Below, piece after piece: positions 27,030-36,285 of a stretch of DNA of 63,133 bases. This DNA comes from Verrucomicrobiales bacterium (GTDB taxonomy: Bacteria; Verrucomicrobiota; Verrucomicrobiia; Verrucomicrobiales; DEV007). Every line of letters starts with the position of its first letter. The first letter of the stretch is position 1. Location: assembly GCA_016795385.1 (NCBI GenBank), contig JAEUHI010000012.1:1-63133 (forward strand). The letters run 5' to 3'. Made by a program: the position numbers and the translations under genes. Below the pieces are notes generated by a model. The model made no database searches and had not been told where the DNA came from. It worked only from the letters and a program-made list of their open reading frames with translations.

Positions 27030-28469
27030 ATGAAAACCACCTCGCTTGTTTCCACGTCATTCTTCATGGTCGCGATGTTTTCGTCGACCCTGCTCACCTC
27101 CGATCCGCAACTCCGCGCGGAACTCAAAAGCGGTCAGGCTGCCCTGAGTGTCCTCGGGAAGCCCGATTTCGCGAATACCACCGCCAACGGACCGACCGCC
27201 AATGAGCTCGACCGGGCCGAGGGGGTCGCCATCGATCCACTGACGAACAAGGTGTTCGTCGCGGATGAATCAAACAACCGGATCCTGAGATACGGAGTCG
27301 CGGCCGCATATCAGACGGGAGCCGCCGCTGAAGCGGTCTTCGGGCAGGCGGATTTCATCTCCGGGCTCGCCAATCGGGGAGGAGCGGTGGCGGCGAACAC
27401 GCTGAGCTCGCCGCGCTCGATCTTCGTGGATGCCGCAGGGAGACTTTGGGTGGCGGATTCCGCCAACCATCGCGTCCTCCGGTTCGACAACGCTTCCTCG
27501 AAGGCCAGTGGCAGCAACGCGGACGCGGTCCTGGGGCAGGCGGGCTTTGTGACGGCCGCCACTGCCACGACCCAGAGCGGAATGAACGCTCCCGTGGGTG
27601 TGACGACGGACCTTTCCGGAAACCTTTTCGTGACCGATCGTACCAACAACCGGATCCTGATTTTTTACAGTGCCGCGAGCAAGGGCAATGGGGCCAACGC
27701 CGACCGGGTTCTGGGACAGGCGGGCTTTCTCACCAATCTGTCCGGAACGTCCGCTACCGCAATGAACGGACCTTGGGGGGTGAGTGTGGATGGCGGCGGG
27801 CGTCTTTGGGTCGGCGATGCGAACAACAACCGGGTGCTCCGTTTTGACAATGTGGCGACCATCGGCAACGGAGGAGCGGCCAGCGGGGTCCTGGGTCAGA
27901 CCGATTTCGTCTCCTCCGCGGCGTTGCCGGTCGGACCGGGAGCCCTCAGCTCTCCTTACTATGTCGCCGCCGCACCGGATGGAACGCTCTGGGTGGGCGA
28001 TTACTCCTATGAGAGATATCTCGGCTACAAGAATGCCGCCGGGAAAGCGAATGGCGGCAATGCCGACATCGTTCTCGGTCAGGCGAACTTCACCACGGAA
28101 GGGGCTGCGGCTGCATCCGCCACCGGCGTCAACGGTGCGAATGCGATCGCCGTCGACAAGGAGGGCGGACTTTTTGCATCCGATTTCACCTACCGCCGGG
28201 TCTTGCGGTTCTCCGGTGTCGTGAAGGTCAAGGCTCCCGCCAAGGTCACGGCCGTCGGTGGCAAGGCGATTTTCCGCGGTACGTCGGAGCATGCCTCTCA
28301 AGTCCGCTACAAACAGCCGGGCGGGCCGTTCACCGATGCCAAAGGCAAGCTCACCAACTGGAAAGCCAAGGTCACCGGATTGACCCGTCCCATCAACCGG
28401 GTGCGCGTCGAAGCGGTCGCCCTCGACAAGCGCAAGGCCAGCAAGATTGTGAAAGTGCTCAATCCTTGA
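27030..28469 (+). CDS. Exported NHL-repeat beta-propeller protein
   Basis: This 479-residue protein starts with a signal peptide (MKTTSLVSTSFFMVAMFSSTLLTS). An ATG 14 codons upstream is possible, and a far longer upstream opening runs antisense to the haloperoxidase-like gene and is not coding. About six NHL-type units follow. Each has a VLGQADF-type phrase, a GVAIDPLTNKVFVADESNNRIL-type strand pair, and an N-rich spacer (GNGANAD and SGSNAD). The last 80 residues (VVKVKAPAKVTAVGGKAIFRG onward) form a separate beta domain. NHL propellers bind ligands; no catalytic motif is visible. The region before the gene is AT-rich (26955-27000) and probably holds the promoter. Confidence 0.8.
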   Translation: MKTTSLVSTSFFMVAMFSSTLLTSDPQLRAELKSGQAALSVLGKPDFANTTANGPTANELDRAEGVAIDPLTNKVFVADESNNRILRYGVAAAYQTGAAAEAVFGQADFISGLANRGGAVAANTLSSPRSIFVDAAGRLWVADSANHRVLRFDNASSKASGSNADAVLGQAGFVTAATATTQSGMNAPVGVTTDLSGNLFVTDRTNNRILIFYSAASKGNGANADRVLGQAGFLTNLSGTSATAMNGPWGVSVDGGGRLWVGDANNNRVLRFDNVATIGNGGAASGVLGQTDFVSSAALPVGPGALSSPYYVAAAPDGTLWVGDYSYERYLGYKNAAGKANGGNADIVLGQANFTTEGAAAASATGVNGANAIAVDKEGGLFASDFTYRRVLRFSGVVKVKAPAKVTAVGGKAIFRGTSEHASQVRYKQPGGPFTDAKGKLTNWKAKVTGLTRPINRVRVEAVALDKRKASKIVKVLNP

Positions 28470-28502
28470 GGCAAGCGAATTGCCGGATCCTCCGCCCTTT
28501 CT

Positions 28503-29012
28503 TCACGGGAGGCGGAGGTCGTCGCCGGTAAAGAGTTCGCGATCGGGGCCGGCGCTGACGATTTCCATGTCGGTGCCGCTCCGCGCGTGGAACCAATAGG
28601 GGGTGCCCCAACGGTCGACGAGTCTGCCACCGACCAGGGCGGGGCAATCGCGGGTGAGATAGGCGGCCCGTTTTTCATTTTCCCCGAGCAAGGTGGTGAC
28701 GATGTCGCCGTTGTCGCCGACAGGATTTTCACCGAAACCCTGGCGGTAGGCGTAGAGCAGTTGCGCGACGGCGCCGATCTCGTCCTCCACGGGGCCGTCG
28801 GTTGAGAGGAGACTCGGAGAGAGTTGGGTGGCGACGGGGAGGATCGTCACACCTGGCGCGGCGGGATCATCGGGGGCGGCCCCCTCGTCCGCGGACGGAA
28901 AGGCCGGAGGATGGACCACGGATTCGCGGAGCGCCCAAAACAATCCGATCGCGAGGAGGGCGACGCCGGTGACGAGTCCCCACCTGCCCTGACTGTGTCC
29001 TCCGGAATCCAT
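28503..29012 (-). CDS. Pseudopilin-like anchored protein
   Basis: This 169-residue protein has one N-terminal membrane segment (WGLVTGVALLAIGLFWAL, about 11-28), a Pro/Asp-rich linker, and a globular end with LLYAYRQGFGENPVGDNGDIVTTLLGEN and DRWGTPYWFHARSGTDMEIVSAGPDRELFTGDDL. The last phrase, with its DRWGxPY and SAGPDxxxxTxDDL pattern, is typical of the C-terminal domain of type II secretion major-pseudopilin-like proteins. The N-terminus lacks the prepilin cleavage motif. It starts two bases after the DUF1501 stop and is the last gene of the DUF1800 operon. Confidence 0.65.
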   Translation of the reverse strand: MDSGGHSQGRWGLVTGVALLAIGLFWALRESVVHPPAFPSADEGAAPDDPAAPGVTILPVATQLSPSLLSTDGPVEDEIGAVAQLLYAYRQGFGENPVGDNGDIVTTLLGENEKRAAYLTRDCPALVGGRLVDRWGTPYWFHARSGTDMEIVSAGPDRELFTGDDLRLP

Positions 29013-29014
29013 CG

Positions 29015-30688
29015 TCAACCGAGTTGGAGGAAGCCGAGATTGGGCGACTGGTCGGGCAGAAGGATGTCCGAGAAGGGAGCGGCGGAGAAGCGGGAGAGAT
29101 TCGGAAAGATGTCGCCGATCGCGTCGACCGGCACTCCGAGCCAACTCGCGAGCACGGCCGAGTATTGGTCGACCGAAGTACTCGGGATCCAACGGCCGCT
29201 CGAGCCGGTCGAATCGATGCTGTTCGTCGTGGTGCCGGTGAGGAGCACGGGGAACTTTCCGTAGATGCGGCCGCCGCGCACCGGACCGCCCATCACGAAA
29301 TGGTGTCCGCCCCAGGCGTGGTCGCTCCCCGCGCTCGCGTCGGTTTTGTTCGCGGTGAAGGTGCGGGTGAAGTCGGAGGCGCTGAACGCGACGGTGTTGC
29401 CCCACTGGTTCACGGTGGGATCCTGCAGCGCGTCGCGGAATCCCTTGAGGGTGCGGCTGAGCACGTTCATGAGTCCGGTATGCCCGCCCGCGAAGGTATT
29501 CCCCGTGTCGGGGATCTGCGTGGTGTGCGTGTCGTAGCCGGTCTGTTGCACGAAGAAGATCTGCCGCGTGTTTCCCAGGGCGGCATTGCCGGCGATGAGG
29601 CGGGCGACCAGTTTCATCTGGTTGGTGAAGGTGTTGTTCACCGAGACGCCGGCCTCCGCGCCGGAGAAGGCGTTGTTGAAATGGGAGTCGAGGGTGCTGG
29701 CGGTGCCGTTCGCGGTCACGGCAAGGGCCTCTCCGACCATGCCCTCGGTGAGACGGGCGCTCATCATCACGGAGTTGTAGGCATTCTCCATGAGGCTGTC
29801 ATTGGTGTGCTGGAGGATGCGCTCGAAGGCCTTCAGCCGCATGCCGGGGTCGTTGTTCTTGTAGTTCGCTTGGTCGAAGAGGACGGAGGGATTGTTCACC
29901 GCGTTGCCATAGGGCGAGGTGCCGAGGGCGTAACCTCCAAGACTGACGACGCCGCTGCTGGTCATCACGTAGGGCACGACCGCGCCCGTCGCACTGACCT
30001 GGAAGCTGTTCACGCCCGCGATGGAGATGGACATCGAGGCGTTCCCGGAGGAGGGATTGGAAAGCGGATCGAGGTAATCGGCGACGCGTCCTCCCCACCC
30101 GCTGGTGAAGGGTCGGTCGGGGACGCTGCTTTGCCACTGCGTCACCTGATCGGAATGGGAGAAGAGCTGCGGCGGTTTGGAGAAGGTCGCGTAGTTCGCC
30201 CGCGTGATCCCGGGCCGGGTGAGGGTGCCGACATTCGCGACGAAGGCGAGTTCGCCGGCATTGAACATGTCCTTCATCCCGGCGAGCTGGGGATGGATGC
30301 CGAAGGTGCCGAGGTAGCCGCTCACCGGATTGGCGGCGGCGATGTGAGCCGGATTCGTGGCGAGGGCCTGGAGATTCGCGACCGGGATGCGGAGCGTGCC
30401 GCGACCGGGGGCGTTCGCATTTCCACTGATGCCGTCGTAGTGGGTGCGCGCCGTGCCGGTGGCGGGGATGAGCAGGTTGTTCGAATCATTGCCGCCGCCA
30501 AGGAACACGCAGACGAGGGCCTTGTATCCGCCTCCGCTCCCTTGCGCGTTGAGGGCGCCCTGCATCAGCTTGAGGTGGGCGAGGGTGTTGACCATTCCGG
30601 TCCAGCCCATCGCGCCGCAGCCAACCTGGGAAAGGAAACGCCGGCGCGAGAGAGGGCTCGCGGATTTTCGGGAAGGAAGGACGTTCAT
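29015..30688 (-). CDS. DUF1501 protein, partner of DUF1800
   Basis: This 557-residue protein has a Tat-like signal (LSRRRFLSQVGCGAMGWTGMVNTLA). DUF1501 traits are ALVCVFLGGGNDSNNLLIP, SFQVSATGAVVPYVMTSSG, IFFVQQTGYDTHTTQ, TVAFSASDFTRTFTANKTDASAGSDHAWGGHHFVMGG and RIYGKFP. This is the long, Asn/Ser-rich branch that is coded next to DUF1800 proteins. It starts 16 bases after the DUF1800 stop. The pair is widely conserved and thought to act outside the cytoplasm, but no reaction is known. Confidence 0.88.
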   Translation of the reverse strand: MNVLPSRKSASPLSRRRFLSQVGCGAMGWTGMVNTLAHLKLMQGALNAQGSGGGYKALVCVFLGGGNDSNNLLIPATGTARTHYDGISGNANAPGRGTLRIPVANLQALATNPAHIAAANPVSGYLGTFGIHPQLAGMKDMFNAGELAFVANVGTLTRPGITRANYATFSKPPQLFSHSDQVTQWQSSVPDRPFTSGWGGRVADYLDPLSNPSSGNASMSISIAGVNSFQVSATGAVVPYVMTSSGVVSLGGYALGTSPYGNAVNNPSVLFDQANYKNNDPGMRLKAFERILQHTNDSLMENAYNSVMMSARLTEGMVGEALAVTANGTASTLDSHFNNAFSGAEAGVSVNNTFTNQMKLVARLIAGNAALGNTRQIFFVQQTGYDTHTTQIPDTGNTFAGGHTGLMNVLSRTLKGFRDALQDPTVNQWGNTVAFSASDFTRTFTANKTDASAGSDHAWGGHHFVMGGPVRGGRIYGKFPVLLTGTTTNSIDSTGSSGRWIPSTSVDQYSAVLASWLGVPVDAIGDIFPNLSRFSAAPFSDILLPDQSPNLGFLQLG

Positions 30689-30704
30689 TTCAGGTGCTGG
30701 CGGA

Positions 30705-33700
30705 TTATTTGAGGATCATCGCCGCGGGCGAGGTGGAGACGAGGTAGGCGGCGTTTTTGATCCGCTGGACGATGGTGGCCCGGTAGCTGGCGTGGTTCGT
30801 GTGCAGGGTGCGGTTGCCCATGAAGCCGGAGGCAAGGGCATCGAGGATGGCCTGGCGGGGCTGGTCTCCAGCCGAGGACCCATAACGCGCTTTGAGATAG
30901 CCGGCGGCGAAGAGGTGGTCGAAGTAGTCGACCATCACCGTGGCGGCGGCGTCGTGCGCGATGGTTTTCTGCGTCGTCCCGGGCTCCGCGGGCACATTGC
31001 CGGCCCCATACTGCGCGAGGAGACTCGCTTCGTAGGTGGCGGTGTAGAGAGCCTCGAGCGGGACGTAATCGGGATTGAGATTGTCGAGCTGGTCGTTGAT
31101 CGAATCCGGCACCTCCGTGGTGATGGAGGGGTTGAAGAGAGCGCGCAGGAAATACCCCCGGCCCCCCGGATTGTTGACCGGATCGTGGGGCAATCCGTAG
31201 GCGGGAACGGAGAGCTGGCTTCCTCCGGCGGTCCGATAGATGGAGAGGTTGAAGAAGTTGTCGAGGCCTCGGCCGTAGCGGACTCCCGAGTCGAGCTGGG
31301 CCTGCGTGTAGACTGTCGGAGGGGTGCCGGTGAAGATGACGTTGAGGTGCGAATTCACGACGTTGACCACGTTGGACTCCGTCGCGACCTGGAACTCGGG
31401 GGCGACGAGACCGGCGGCTCCCAGCTCACCGGGAAAGACGTAGTCCGGGAGGAACCAGTTGAAAACGCTGGGGGCGCGCTGCGGTGATTGGGTGAGCGAG
31501 CCTTCGGTATCGAAGAAGCGGAAGCGGGTGGCTCCGGCCGGAAACTTGTTGAGTTCCGTCGAAGGGTAGGCCGTGGTGAACGGAGACTCGGCCGAAGTGA
31601 AGGGCACCTGCATCGTGTTGAGGTGCGAGAGCGGCGCGTTGGTGGTCGAATCGAGGGCACGCAGCATCGCCGTGAAATGGAGGATGGGCTCCTTCGCCTT
31701 GCCGCGTCCCGCGACATCGTTTCCAGGCAGGGTCCGGGCTTCATAATCAAGGAGGATGGCTTTGATCACCGCTCCGAGATCACCCTTGCTGTCGCGGAAG
31801 ACGGTGGCGACGCGGTGCAGGTAACCGCGGCTGGGATTCGAAGAAGTGAAGCGCTGGATGAGGAGTCGCGAGATGAAGACCGGGGTGGTCGGATGCCCGT
31901 CCCACGCCCCCGCACCCGGACTGCCGGCGAGGGCGTTGAGTGCGTCGGTGATGTCGGCGTTGCCGTTGGCGTCGCTCTGGCTGCGGGAAGGGATCACTTT
32001 CTGCCCGGGCTTGCCGCGGAAGAGGATCTTCGAGGCGGAGGAGACCCCGTCCGGCAGCGGCAGTCCGGTGTAGGTGGTATAGGCGTTGAAATCGTGGTAG
32101 GCCGAGAACATCTTCAGGTCGTTCGTCCATGTGGCCTGCCAGTAGCGGTGTCCGTTGCCTTGGAAGAAATTCGTGTTGTCCTGCACCACCCCTACGGACT
32201 GGGTCGATGCGGTCGGATAGGTCGGAGTGTTGCTGACGTTGGCATGCCGCTTCGAGAAGCTCAGGCCGGTCATGACGCGCGCCATTTCGGTGATGTCTCC
32301 CTGATCGTAGGTCGGGATCGGCAGGACCGTCACGGGGTCGAGCTTGAGACTGCCGTCGAGGTGACGCTGGACGAGCCCGATGGAAAAGAGCTGCATGATC
32401 TCTCGCGCGAAATTCTCGTCGGGGGCGATCGATCCGTTCAACTTCTGGTTTTTCAGGTGGCTCAGATAGGCCGCCATCATGGGGCTGTAGGTCACCTTCT
32501 CGAGGACGGTGCGGTAGCGGCCGAAGGCGTTCGTCGCGAGCATGTCCCAGTAGCTCGCGGCACCATAATGGTACGTGTCGATGGTGACGTCATTCTCCGA
32601 GATCACCGCGATCTCCGACAGGGCGAAGGCCATGCGTTGCCGGAGCTGGGCGCGGGTGTTCATCACCAGCGTCCACCATTCCCGGCGGCGGTTCTGTTCG
32701 AAGGGATAATTGTTCTGATGGATCGAGCCGGGATCCCATGCGCGCGTGGAGGTATTGAACTGGGTCGAGTTTCCGCCGAACTGGGGATCGTTCGCGAAGG
32801 TGATCGGTTTGTTGTTCCGCAGGATGAATTCTTCCACGTCGGCCGCCTCGACGAGGAGGCGCAGGGAGGGATTCGGGGCGTTGACGATCTGGGCGTCGAT
32901 CCAGGCCTCGTAGCCGGCGAGGGCATCGTTTCCGGCGTTGGCGATGAAGGCGCGGACCTCCGCGATCGATTCGTTCGTCGGTCCGAAACTGGCCTGCATC
33001 AGGAAGCGGGCGATGTCCTGGTCGAGCGCGGGATTGTCCACCGTGCCCGCGGCGGCGAGGTTGGGAAATCCGGTGCTCGGATAGGCCGGAGGACTCGCGG
33101 GTGGAGGCGGGTCGCTGATGGAACCCTCCGCGGCTTGAAACGTCCCGCGGATTTCTCCGCCCGGGAAGTTGGCGCTGCTGACACTCACGTAAAGGCCGCC
33201 GCTCTCGAGGGCGTCGAGGGTCGCTTGATCGGTTGTCAAGGTCTGGGCGGCGCGGATGTTCCAGACGTGGCCCGATACCTGCCCATTGGGTATGCGCGAG
33301 ATCTCGAGGTCGTTGCCATGACGGATGTAGGCCGTGTTCTGGGTCGAGGAGAGATTGTTGAACGAAAGACTGACGATCGCGCGATCGTTGTCCCCCTCGA
33401 CCAGTGCCGTGACCACTCCCGAAGCCGACGTGGTGACACCGTCGATGGGTGAAAGATAAGCGACAAAGAGCCGTTGGTTTTCCTGCACCGCCTGCCGGTC
33501 GAGGATCCGGACCTCCGCCGCGAGCTCGCCGAGAGCGCCAGGCAGCCCCGGGCGGGTCACGAGGAAGCGGAGGTATTCCGGCACTTCGACCCGGGAGTCG
33601 GCGACCGGATTCACCGTCACTTCGACCGTCGCCACGCCGGCGGGGAGTTGGACGGCTTCACTCAGAGTGGGATTCAGCGAGTAGTCGTCTCCCGAGGCGC

Positions 33701-34439
33701 TCCCACGTTTCGGATCGACCGGTCCATTCAGGGTGAAGGGAAGAATGAGGGGCGCGCCCGTGTAGCTTCGGGAGAAAGATACCTTGGCCGGGACCAGCGG
33801 AGTCTCCGTGCCATCGGGGACGGCAGGGGAAAGGCTCAGGGAAAGCAGGCTGCGGAGCGTGTCGCCATCGGTGGCGGCTCCGCCCGAGGCATTGCCGGGC
33901 GAATGGGTCGAAAGCGGATTCGTGCCGGTGATCTTCTCCGCCCAATCCGTGGAGCCGTCCCCGTCGGAGTCGTGATCATCGACGTGGACACGGTAGAATT
34001 TCCGATCGGCGGCACCGGTGATGAAATTCACGTTCAACACCGAGCCGGTGCCGGTCTCGGCGATCCCTTCGGGCGTCCAGGTCGTGCCGCCGGGTGTGGC
34101 GCTGCTGTGGACGCGATAGCGTTTGCCATCCACGCTGTCGAACGAGACGGTGCCGCCGCCGGCGGAGAGGATCAGCTCCCGCACTTTCAAGACGCTCTCG
34201 GGATTCCTCGGGTCGGTGCCAGCGGTGCTTTCGTCGCTGTTGCTCGCCCCATCGCCGTCGAAATCCTCCTCCAGCGGAAAGTTCGCCGGGAGGATGCCGT
34301 GGATGGCCTGCCACAGGTCGTCATAGCCATCTCCGTCGTGATCGGTGATCGCCATGACGGGGCTTGCTGCCAGCCCGAGGCTCAGGACGATCAGGAGGTG
34401 CCGCCTAACGGCGGCCCCGGGAGACGTGTGGGGGTGCAT
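30705..34439 (-). CDS. DUF1800 giant with calcium-type repeats and CHRD domain
   Basis: This 1244-residue exported protein has, in order: a signal peptide (to about residue 30); thrombospondin-3/EF-type calcium motifs (DHDGDGYDDLWQ and DFDGDGASNSDES); a beta region with DHDSDGDGSTDWAE; a Calx-beta-like stretch with PLVPAKVSFSRSYTGAP; a CHRD domain at about 335-445 (RLFVAYLSPIDGV ... SSANFPGGEIRGTFQ); and DUF1800 from about 485 to the end, with DIARFLMQASFGPT, LRQRMAFALSEI, NFAREIMQLFSIGL and DGHPTTPVFISRLLIQRF. The DUF1800 role is unknown. It leads an operon with DUF1501 and a pseudopilin-like gene. Confidence 0.88.
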   Translation of the reverse strand: MHPHTSPGAAVRRHLLIVLSLGLAASPVMAITDHDGDGYDDLWQAIHGILPANFPLEEDFDGDGASNSDESTAGTDPRNPESVLKVRELILSAGGGTVSFDSVDGKRYRVHSSATPGGTTWTPEGIAETGTGSVLNVNFITGAADRKFYRVHVDDHDSDGDGSTDWAEKITGTNPLSTHSPGNASGGAATDGDTLRSLLSLSLSPAVPDGTETPLVPAKVSFSRSYTGAPLILPFTLNGPVDPKRGSASGDDYSLNPTLSEAVQLPAGVATVEVTVNPVADSRVEVPEYLRFLVTRPGLPGALGELAAEVRILDRQAVQENQRLFVAYLSPIDGVTTSASGVVTALVEGDNDRAIVSLSFNNLSSTQNTAYIRHGNDLEISRIPNGQVSGHVWNIRAAQTLTTDQATLDALESGGLYVSVSSANFPGGEIRGTFQAAEGSISDPPPPASPPAYPSTGFPNLAAAGTVDNPALDQDIARFLMQASFGPTNESIAEVRAFIANAGNDALAGYEAWIDAQIVNAPNPSLRLLVEAADVEEFILRNNKPITFANDPQFGGNSTQFNTSTRAWDPGSIHQNNYPFEQNRRREWWTLVMNTRAQLRQRMAFALSEIAVISENDVTIDTYHYGAASYWDMLATNAFGRYRTVLEKVTYSPMMAAYLSHLKNQKLNGSIAPDENFAREIMQLFSIGLVQRHLDGSLKLDPVTVLPIPTYDQGDITEMARVMTGLSFSKRHANVSNTPTYPTASTQSVGVVQDNTNFFQGNGHRYWQATWTNDLKMFSAYHDFNAYTTYTGLPLPDGVSSASKILFRGKPGQKVIPSRSQSDANGNADITDALNALAGSPGAGAWDGHPTTPVFISRLLIQRFTSSNPSRGYLHRVATVFRDSKGDLGAVIKAILLDYEARTLPGNDVAGRGKAKEPILHFTAMLRALDSTTNAPLSHLNTMQVPFTSAESPFTTAYPSTELNKFPAGATRFRFFDTEGSLTQSPQRAPSVFNWFLPDYVFPGELGAAGLVAPEFQVATESNVVNVVNSHLNVIFTGTPPTVYTQAQLDSGVRYGRGLDNFFNLSIYRTAGGSQLSVPAYGLPHDPVNNPGGRGYFLRALFNPSITTEVPDSINDQLDNLNPDYVPLEALYTATYEASLLAQYGAGNVPAEPGTTQKTIAHDAAATVMVDYFDHLFAAGYLKARYGSSAGDQPRQAILDALASGFMGNRTLHTNHASYRATIVQRIKNAAYLVSTSPAAMILK

Positions 34440-34522
34440 GCGGTTCCGGGTTTGGGGAAACCTTCATTTACCCGATCCGATGGTCAGCCGACAAGCTTTT
34501 TCCGAAAGGTGTGAAACCGGGT

Positions 34523-35254
34523 TCAAGAGGTTTTCTTCCCGCCCATCCCCCGGAACCGGCCCGGCGCGATGCCCGCATAACGGGTGAAATGCCGGGTGAA
34601 AGCGCTCTGATCGCACCAGCCGGTCTGCAGCGCGATCTCGCCCAGCGGGAGATCCGTCTCCCGGAGCAGCCGGGTCGCTTCATCGAGGCGCAACTTGTGG
34701 AGGAGCTGCAGCGGACTCATCTGGAAAAGCCGTCGCACGCGTTGCTCGAACTGATAGACACTGAGACGAGCCATGTTCGCGAGATCCTCGATCCGGAGCC
34801 CCTCGTCGAAATGCAGGCGCATGTGTTCGAGGACGGTCGCGAGCTCGGCATAGCCGCTCGATTTTTCGCCCGGCGCGTTCAGATCCCGGGAGATGCCGGC
34901 AATGCCCGTCACCATACCATCCGGACCGCGGAGCGGGACCTTCGTGGTGACACACCATCCCGTCGCCCGCCCCGGGTAGAGGTGCAGTTCCAGCGCACCT
35001 TCCACTTTCCGTCCCGTTGCGATCACCGCTTCATCCTGCTTGGCATAACTTTCCGCGAGGGCGGCAGGGAAAAGGTCCTGGGGCCTGCGGCCGATGAGAC
35101 GGGATTTATCCCCCCCCGCGCAGCGCTCCGCGAGAGTGCGGTTCACGACGACGTAACGACCGGTCGTGTCCTTGATGAAAAAGACGACATCGGGCAGGGA
35201 GTCGAAGAGAGCCTCCGCCACTTCGTGATCGTTCAGGATTCCGGTGGGCACCAT
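34523..35254 (-). CDS. PAS-AraC transcription regulator
   Basis: This 243-residue protein combines a PAS sensor (about 10-115: EALFDSLPDVVFFIKDTTGRYVVVN to GMVTGIAGISRDLN) with an AraC-type double helix-turn-helix (about 135-238: IEDLANMARLSVYQFEQRVRRLF, then PLGEIALQTGWCDQSAFTRHFTRY and APGRFR). The start at 35254 (MVPTGIL) is preferred; an upstream ATG adds 13 residues. It is divergent from the DapA-like gene with 75 bases between, so it probably controls the hydroxyproline cluster. A PAS domain in place of the usual cupin or GATase-like sensor is notable and suggests a small-molecule ligand. Confidence 0.85.
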   Translation of the reverse strand: MVPTGILNDHEVAEALFDSLPDVVFFIKDTTGRYVVVNRTLAERCAGGDKSRLIGRRPQDLFPAALAESYAKQDEAVIATGRKVEGALELHLYPGRATGWCVTTKVPLRGPDGMVTGIAGISRDLNAPGEKSSGYAELATVLEHMRLHFDEGLRIEDLANMARLSVYQFEQRVRRLFQMSPLQLLHKLRLDEATRLLRETDLPLGEIALQTGWCDQSAFTRHFTRYAGIAPGRFRGMGGKKTS

Positions 35255-35329
35255 GGATTTGACTGAAATGCCAGCATTCGGGTAAAAAGGCAACCAAGAC
35301 CGGAGCGTCCCCCGAAGATTCCTTCAAGC

Positions 35330-36229
35330 ATGTCCGCATTCCCCCAATGGTCCGGCGTCTTTCCCGCCGTCGTCACGCAGTTGCACGAGGATCAGTCCCT
35401 CGATCTCGATGCTTCCGCCCGTCATTTCGAGGCTCTCATCGACTCCGGCATCTCGGGTCTGATCGTCTGTGGTTCACTCGGGGAAAACCAATGCCTGCAG
35501 CCGTGGGAAAAGCGTGCCGTCCTCACCCGGGCGATCGAGGTGGCGGCTGGACGCATACCCGTCGTCAGTGGTGTCGCGGAGATGAGCACGCAGGCGGCCG
35601 TGCAGTATCTGCGCGACGGCGAAGCCTTGGGCGCGGCGGGATTCATGATCATGCCGCCGATGGTATACAAAAGCGACGAGCGCGAGACCGAGCATTGGTT
35701 CCGCACGCTTGCCGCGGCGACACCGCTGCCGTGGATGCTCTACAACAATCCGGTGGGTTATCACACCGACGTCACGCCCGAGATGTTTGCGCGGCTCGCC
35801 GACATCCCCAACCTCACCTCGATCAAGGAGAGCAGCGCCAATCCGCGGCGCATCACGGAGCTGCGCAATCTCGTCGGGGACCGCTACCAACTCTTCACCG
35901 GGGTCGATGACCTCCTCCTCGAGTGTGCCATCCTCGGTATCGATGGTTGGGTTGCGGGCAGCGGCATCGCGTTTCCCAAGGAGAATCAGCGGCTCTGGGA
36001 TCTCACCCGCCAAGGCCGGTGGGATGAAGCGCGCGAGCTCTATCGCTGGACCCAGCCGCTCATGAAGCTCGATACTCATCTGCACTTCGTGCAGTACATC
36101 AAGCTGCTTTGCCAGGAAACCGGACTTGGCAAGGAATGGGTACGCGAACCGCGCCTGCCCCTCGTCGGCGAGGAGCGCGAGCGGGTCCTGAAGATCATCC
36201 GCGACGCCCTCGCGAAGCGTCCGGCGTGA
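35330..36229 (+). CDS. DapA-family lyase, probable Pyr4H2C deaminase
   Basis: This 299-residue protein is a class I aldolase of the DapA/NanA family. The Schiff-base Lys166 lies in TSIKES and the catalytic Tyr138 in LYNNPVGY; the N-terminal motif is GLIVCGSLGEN. By neighbourhood it should be 1-pyrroline-4-hydroxy-2-carboxylate deaminase, step three of trans-4-hydroxy-L-proline breakdown: a hydroxyproline epimerase and a DadA-like oxidase lie downstream. DapA itself normally has GTTGE where this protein has GSLGEN, which argues against lysine synthesis. The start at 35330 begins MSAFPQWSGVFPAV, the typical family opening. It is the first gene after the divergent AraC regulator. Confidence 0.85.
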   Translation: MSAFPQWSGVFPAVVTQLHEDQSLDLDASARHFEALIDSGISGLIVCGSLGENQCLQPWEKRAVLTRAIEVAAGRIPVVSGVAEMSTQAAVQYLRDGEALGAAGFMIMPPMVYKSDERETEHWFRTLAAATPLPWMLYNNPVGYHTDVTPEMFARLADIPNLTSIKESSANPRRITELRNLVGDRYQLFTGVDDLLLECAILGIDGWVAGSGIAFPKENQRLWDLTRQGRWDEARELYRWTQPLMKLDTHLHFVQYIKLLCQETGLGKEWVREPRLPLVGEERERVLKIIRDALAKRPA

Positions 36230-36285
36230 TTTGGGCAAAACTTTTGCTCCGCTGGATCGTTCAAGAGAGAGCAACCCCCTCTCTT

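Noticed and set aside
35330..36229. N-acetylneuraminate lyase for the DapA-family gene, because a sialidase is in the window
   Set aside because: The sialidase is 10 kb away on the other strand. The direct neighbours are an epimerase with two catalytic cysteines and a DadA-like oxidase, which fit hydroxyproline breakdown.
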